Source: Lachnospiraceae bacterium
Lineage (GTDB): Bacteria; Bacillota; Clostridia; Lachnospirales; Lachnospiraceae
Assembly (NCBI GenBank): GCA_002892395.1
Contig: NBBL01000008.1
Location: 26 to 64,025 of the forward strand
Direction of reading: 5' to 3'
DNA: 64,000 nt
Below, one piece after another: positions 61,915-64,000 of the stretch (position 1 is the first letter of the stretch; each line of letters begins with the position of its first letter). The notes beneath the pieces were generated by a model. That model saw only the letters and a list, made by a program, of their open reading frames with translations. It had not been told where the DNA came from and ran no database searches. The position numbers and the translations under genes are program-made.

Positions 61915-61952
61915 AAAAAAGCGAGGAGAAAGACCTGTTTCTTTCTCCCCGC
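61915..61952 (-). terminator. Intrinsic terminator (distal) after tsf
   Basis: Minus-strand GCGGGGAGAAAG (61952-61941) pairs with CTTTCTCCTCGC (61932-61921) with one G-U, followed by TTTTTT. It is the second terminator downstream of tsf; the 61953-62046 stretch between them shows no gene. Confidence 0.85.
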
Positions 61953-62043
61953 TTCTCTTCTGTTTCCCTATTGCCCCGTTTTCCTGTTTCGCCGCCTCCG
62001 ACGGAGCCTAAGACTGAATGCAGACAAGCCAAATCAGAGGTAC

Positions 62044-62089
62044 AAAAAACGCAGCCCATTCCCGCGTATTCCGGGTATCGGCTGCGTTT
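62044..62089 (-). terminator. Intrinsic terminator of tsf
   Basis: Minus-strand AAACGCAGCC (62089-62080) pairs with GGCTGCGTTT (62056-62047), followed by further T. It lies about 30 bases after the tsf stop and marks the break between tsf and the accessory block. Confidence 0.9.
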
Positions 62090-62117
62090 CCTGCATCCGT
62101 TTACTTGCTCATTTGCC

Positions 62118-63056
62118 TTACTTGCTCATCTGCTTCGCGACCTCTTCCGCGAAGTTCTCTGACTTATGCTCAAGGCCCTCCCCAGTCTCAAACCGAACGA
62201 AGCCCTTTACCGTAATCTTTGCACCGTTTGCCTTCGCCACGGACGCCACGTAGGAAGCCACATTCTGCTTGCCGTCCTCTGCTTTCACGTATACCTGATC
62301 CAGCAGGCAGATTTCCTTCAGCTCCTTCGCAAGACGACCCTGAACGGCGCCCTGAATCACCTTCTCCGGCTTGCCTGCCATCTTCGGATCGTTTGCAATT
62401 TGTGCGGCAAGGATCTCCCGCTCCCGCTCAAGATATGCCTGATCCACCTCTGCATCGCTGGTGTAACGCGGGTTCAATGCAGCCACCTGCATGGCCACAT
62501 TCTTTGCCATCTCCCGGATCGCATCGTTTATAACGTCGGTCTCAACATCAACGATAACGCCGATCTTCCCGCCTGCGTGAATGTAGGACTGGAGGAAGCC
62601 ATTCGCCTCATGCAGCTGAGAGAACCGGCGAATGTTCATATTTTCGCCAATCACAGCGATCATACTGGAAAGCTGCTCCTTAACGGTCAGTGAGGAATCC
62701 AGCGCCCACGGCTCCGCCAAAAAGGCCTCCAGATCCGCCGCCTTGGTTGTGAGCGCCTGTGCAGTCACCTCTGCCACATAGCTGCGGAACTTCTCATTCT
62801 TCGCGACAAAATCCGTCTCTGCATTGACCTCCACAAGAGCAGCGGTGTGTCCGTCTTCGGAGACAGCAGCATCAACCATGCCTTCCGCCGCAATTCTCCC
62901 CGCCTTCTTCTGCGCGCCCGCCAGTCCTTTTTCCCGGAGGAAATCCAGTGCCTTGTCCATATCCCCGTCTGTCTGTGCAAGTGCTTTCTTGCAATCCATC
63001 ATGCCGGCGCCGGTCATCTCTCTCAACTCTTTTACCATTGCTGCTGTAATCGCCAT
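62118..63056 (-). CDS. tsf: Translation elongation factor Ts
   Basis: A 312-residue EF-Ts, the nucleotide exchange factor of EF-Tu. The N-terminal UBA-type domain (MAITAAMVKELREMTGAGMMDCKKAL) and the core VEVNAETDFVAKNEKF are diagnostic. The frame is open far upstream, but ATG at 63056 with AAGGAG in front is the real start. It follows rpsB and ends at a strong terminator, not in pyrH as is usual. Confidence 0.97.
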   Translation of the reverse strand: MAITAAMVKELREMTGAGMMDCKKALAQTDGDMDKALDFLREKGLAGAQKKAGRIAAEGMVDAAVSEDGHTAALVEVNAETDFVAKNEKFRSYVAEVTAQALTTKAADLEAFLAEPWALDSSLTVKEQLSSMIAVIGENMNIRRFSQLHEANGFLQSYIHAGGKIGVIVDVETDVINDAIREMAKNVAMQVAALNPRYTSDAEVDQAYLEREREILAAQIANDPKMAGKPEKVIQGAVQGRLAKELKEICLLDQVYVKAEDGKQNVASYVASVAKANGAKITVKGFVRFETGEGLEHKSENFAEEVAKQMSK

Positions 63057-63144
63057 CTCGTATTCTCCTTGTCCAGTGTTGATGTGAAAATGCGGGCGGA
63101 ATCGTTTCCTTCCTCCCGCATCAGTCAAAGCCCCTGCTTCCTTC

Positions 63145-63912
63145 TTACTGCTCGCTTGCCTGAAGTGCTTCCGCAATCGCTTCCGCCGGCGTGTTACCGC
63201 CTTCATTTGCGATCTGCTTCTGCTCCTCCTGCCCCTGATTGGCCTCGATGACCGCATCCGCCATTTTGGAGACAATCAGTCTCACTGCGCGAATCGCATC
63301 GTCATTGCCCGGGATGACATAAGCCAGCTCCTCCGGATCGGAGTTCGTGTCCGCAATTCCGATCAGCGGAATGTTCAGTGCATGCGCCTCCGCGACGCAG
63401 ATGCGCTCCTTCTTCGGATCAATGATGACAATGGCATCCGGCATCTTCTTCATGTCCTTGATGCCGCCGATGTTCCTCTCCAGCTTTTCCCACTCCTTTT
63501 TCAGAGCGGTCACTTCCTTCTTCGGCAGAACATCAAAGGTTCCGTCCTCACTCATTTCCTCAATCTGGTGCAGTCTTTTCACCCGGGACTGAATGGTCTT
63601 GAAGTTGGTGAGCATTCCCCCGAGCCAGCGCTCATTGACGTAGAACATGCCGCAGCGAAGCGCCTCTTCCTTGATCGCGTCCTGCGCCTGCTTCTTGGTG
63701 CCCACAAACAGGATTGTGCCTCCGTTGGCAACGATGTCCACAACCGCCTTGTAAGCATCATCTACCATTCCCACGGTCTTCTGCAGATCAATGATGTGAA
63801 TCCCGTTGCGCTCCGTATAAATATAGGGAGCCATTTTCGGATTCCAACGTCTGGTCTGATGTCCGAAGTGAACGCCTGCCTCCAGTAACTGCTTCATTGA
63901 TACAACACCCAT
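63145..63912 (-). CDS. rpsB: 30S ribosomal protein S2
   Basis: A 255-residue S2: [38 protein letters not shown] start, [11 protein letters not shown], and the [19 protein letters not shown] ... [24 protein letters not shown] core. AGGAGG lies before the ATG; a second in-frame Met five codons later is the alternative start. Confidence 0.98.
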   Translation of the reverse strand: MGVVSMKQLLEAGVHFGHQTRRWNPKMAPYIYTERNGIHIIDLQKTVGMVDDAYKAVVDIVANGGTILFVGTKKQAQDAIKEEALRCGMFYVNERWLGGMLTNFKTIQSRVKRLHQIEEMSEDGTFDVLPKKEVTALKKEWEKLERNIGGIKDMKKMPDAIVIIDPKKERICVAEAHALNIPLIGIADTNSDPEELAYVIPGNDDAIRAVRLIVSKMADAVIEANQGQEEQKQIANEGGNTPAEAIAEALQASEQ

Positions 63913-63929
63913 TTTTCATTTCCTCCTCA

Positions 63930-64000
63930 GGTTTTTCTTCCGTCCGCTTCCGGAAATCCCCACCGCCGGGTAAGCGGCACCCGGGATTCGATTCACGGAC
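63930..64000 (-). promoter_or_regulatory. rpsB leader, cut by the window edge
   Basis: The 5' leader contains a GC-rich hairpin (minus strand, CCGGGTGCCGC...CCCGG and GGCGGTGGGG). It could be an S2-type autoregulatory leader, but the window ends before it can be judged. Confidence 0.25.

Noticed and set aside
31167-62117. Prophage or integrative element as the source of the 31-kb block
   Set aside because: I found no integrase, transposase, relaxase, phage structural gene or flanking direct repeat in the window.
63057-63275. 73-codon N-terminal extension of EF-Ts
   Set aside because: It overlaps rpsB in another frame, and the conserved EF-Ts start with a good ribosome site is at 63056.

Overview
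The window is a 64 kb stretch of a low-G+C-type Gram-positive (Bacillota) chromosome with unusually GC-rich content, most likely class Clostridia and probably Lachnospiraceae or a close relative. The signs are a PolC-type replicative polymerase, pyruvate:ferredoxin oxidoreductase, a split transketolase, the EF-G-like paralogue common in Clostridia, a group-B-type [FeFe] hydrogenase, DUF2325/DUF3793 proteins, lipoprotein signal peptides and strong AGGAGG ribosome binding sites. I cannot name the species. Most genes are on the minus strand.

Region 1 (0-20 kb): gamma-glutamyltransferase, pyruvate:ferredoxin oxidoreductase, a VanW-domain protein, an EF-G-like GTPase, aroA (plus), tRNA-Val, ftsH (plus), a DegT-type sugar aminotransferase, a two-subunit transketolase, and a tRNA cluster (Pro, Glu, Glu, Thr). 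Region 2 (17.7-31.2 kb) is the conserved Gram-positive envelope and replication cluster, transcribed leftwards: pyrH-frr-uppS-cdsA-dxr-rseP-ispG-polC, followed by leuS with its own promoter. Its usual upstream partners rpsB-tsf lie at 62.1-63.9 kb, also on the minus strand, so about 31 kb separates tsf from pyrH.

Region 3 (31.2-62.1 kb) is that intervening block and looks accessory. It holds a purine nucleoside phosphorylase overlapping an [FeFe] hydrogenase gene; an ABC binding protein and permease without an ATPase; and a six-gene plus-strand operon joining a MacB-like exporter (ATPase, CARDB-like exoprotein, FtsX permease) to a Ytr-like module (GntR regulator, ATPase, permease), with a palindromic operator in front. 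An unrecognised gene follows, flanked by two short-period tandem repeats (8 bp and 14 bp). Then come a folate cyclo-ligase, a DUF2325-DUF3793-flavodoxin set, a phosphohexomutase/TVP38/ThrE operon, and a ten-gene iron uptake cluster (FTR1, P19, FtrD-like DUF2318, FMN-binding lipoprotein, two ABC ATPases, three FtsX-type permeases, DUF4418).

The most interesting regulatory region is 48.18-48.52 kb, in front of the DUF2325-DUF3793-flavodoxin set. It contains two promoters, three TTAG...CTAA inverted repeats and a structured leader with a terminator whose core resembles the NiCo/czcD metal riboswitch. With the FTR1/P19 cluster close by, this suggests that iron or metal supply is a theme of the accessory block. 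All five tRNA genes in the window have a C in the first anticodon position.
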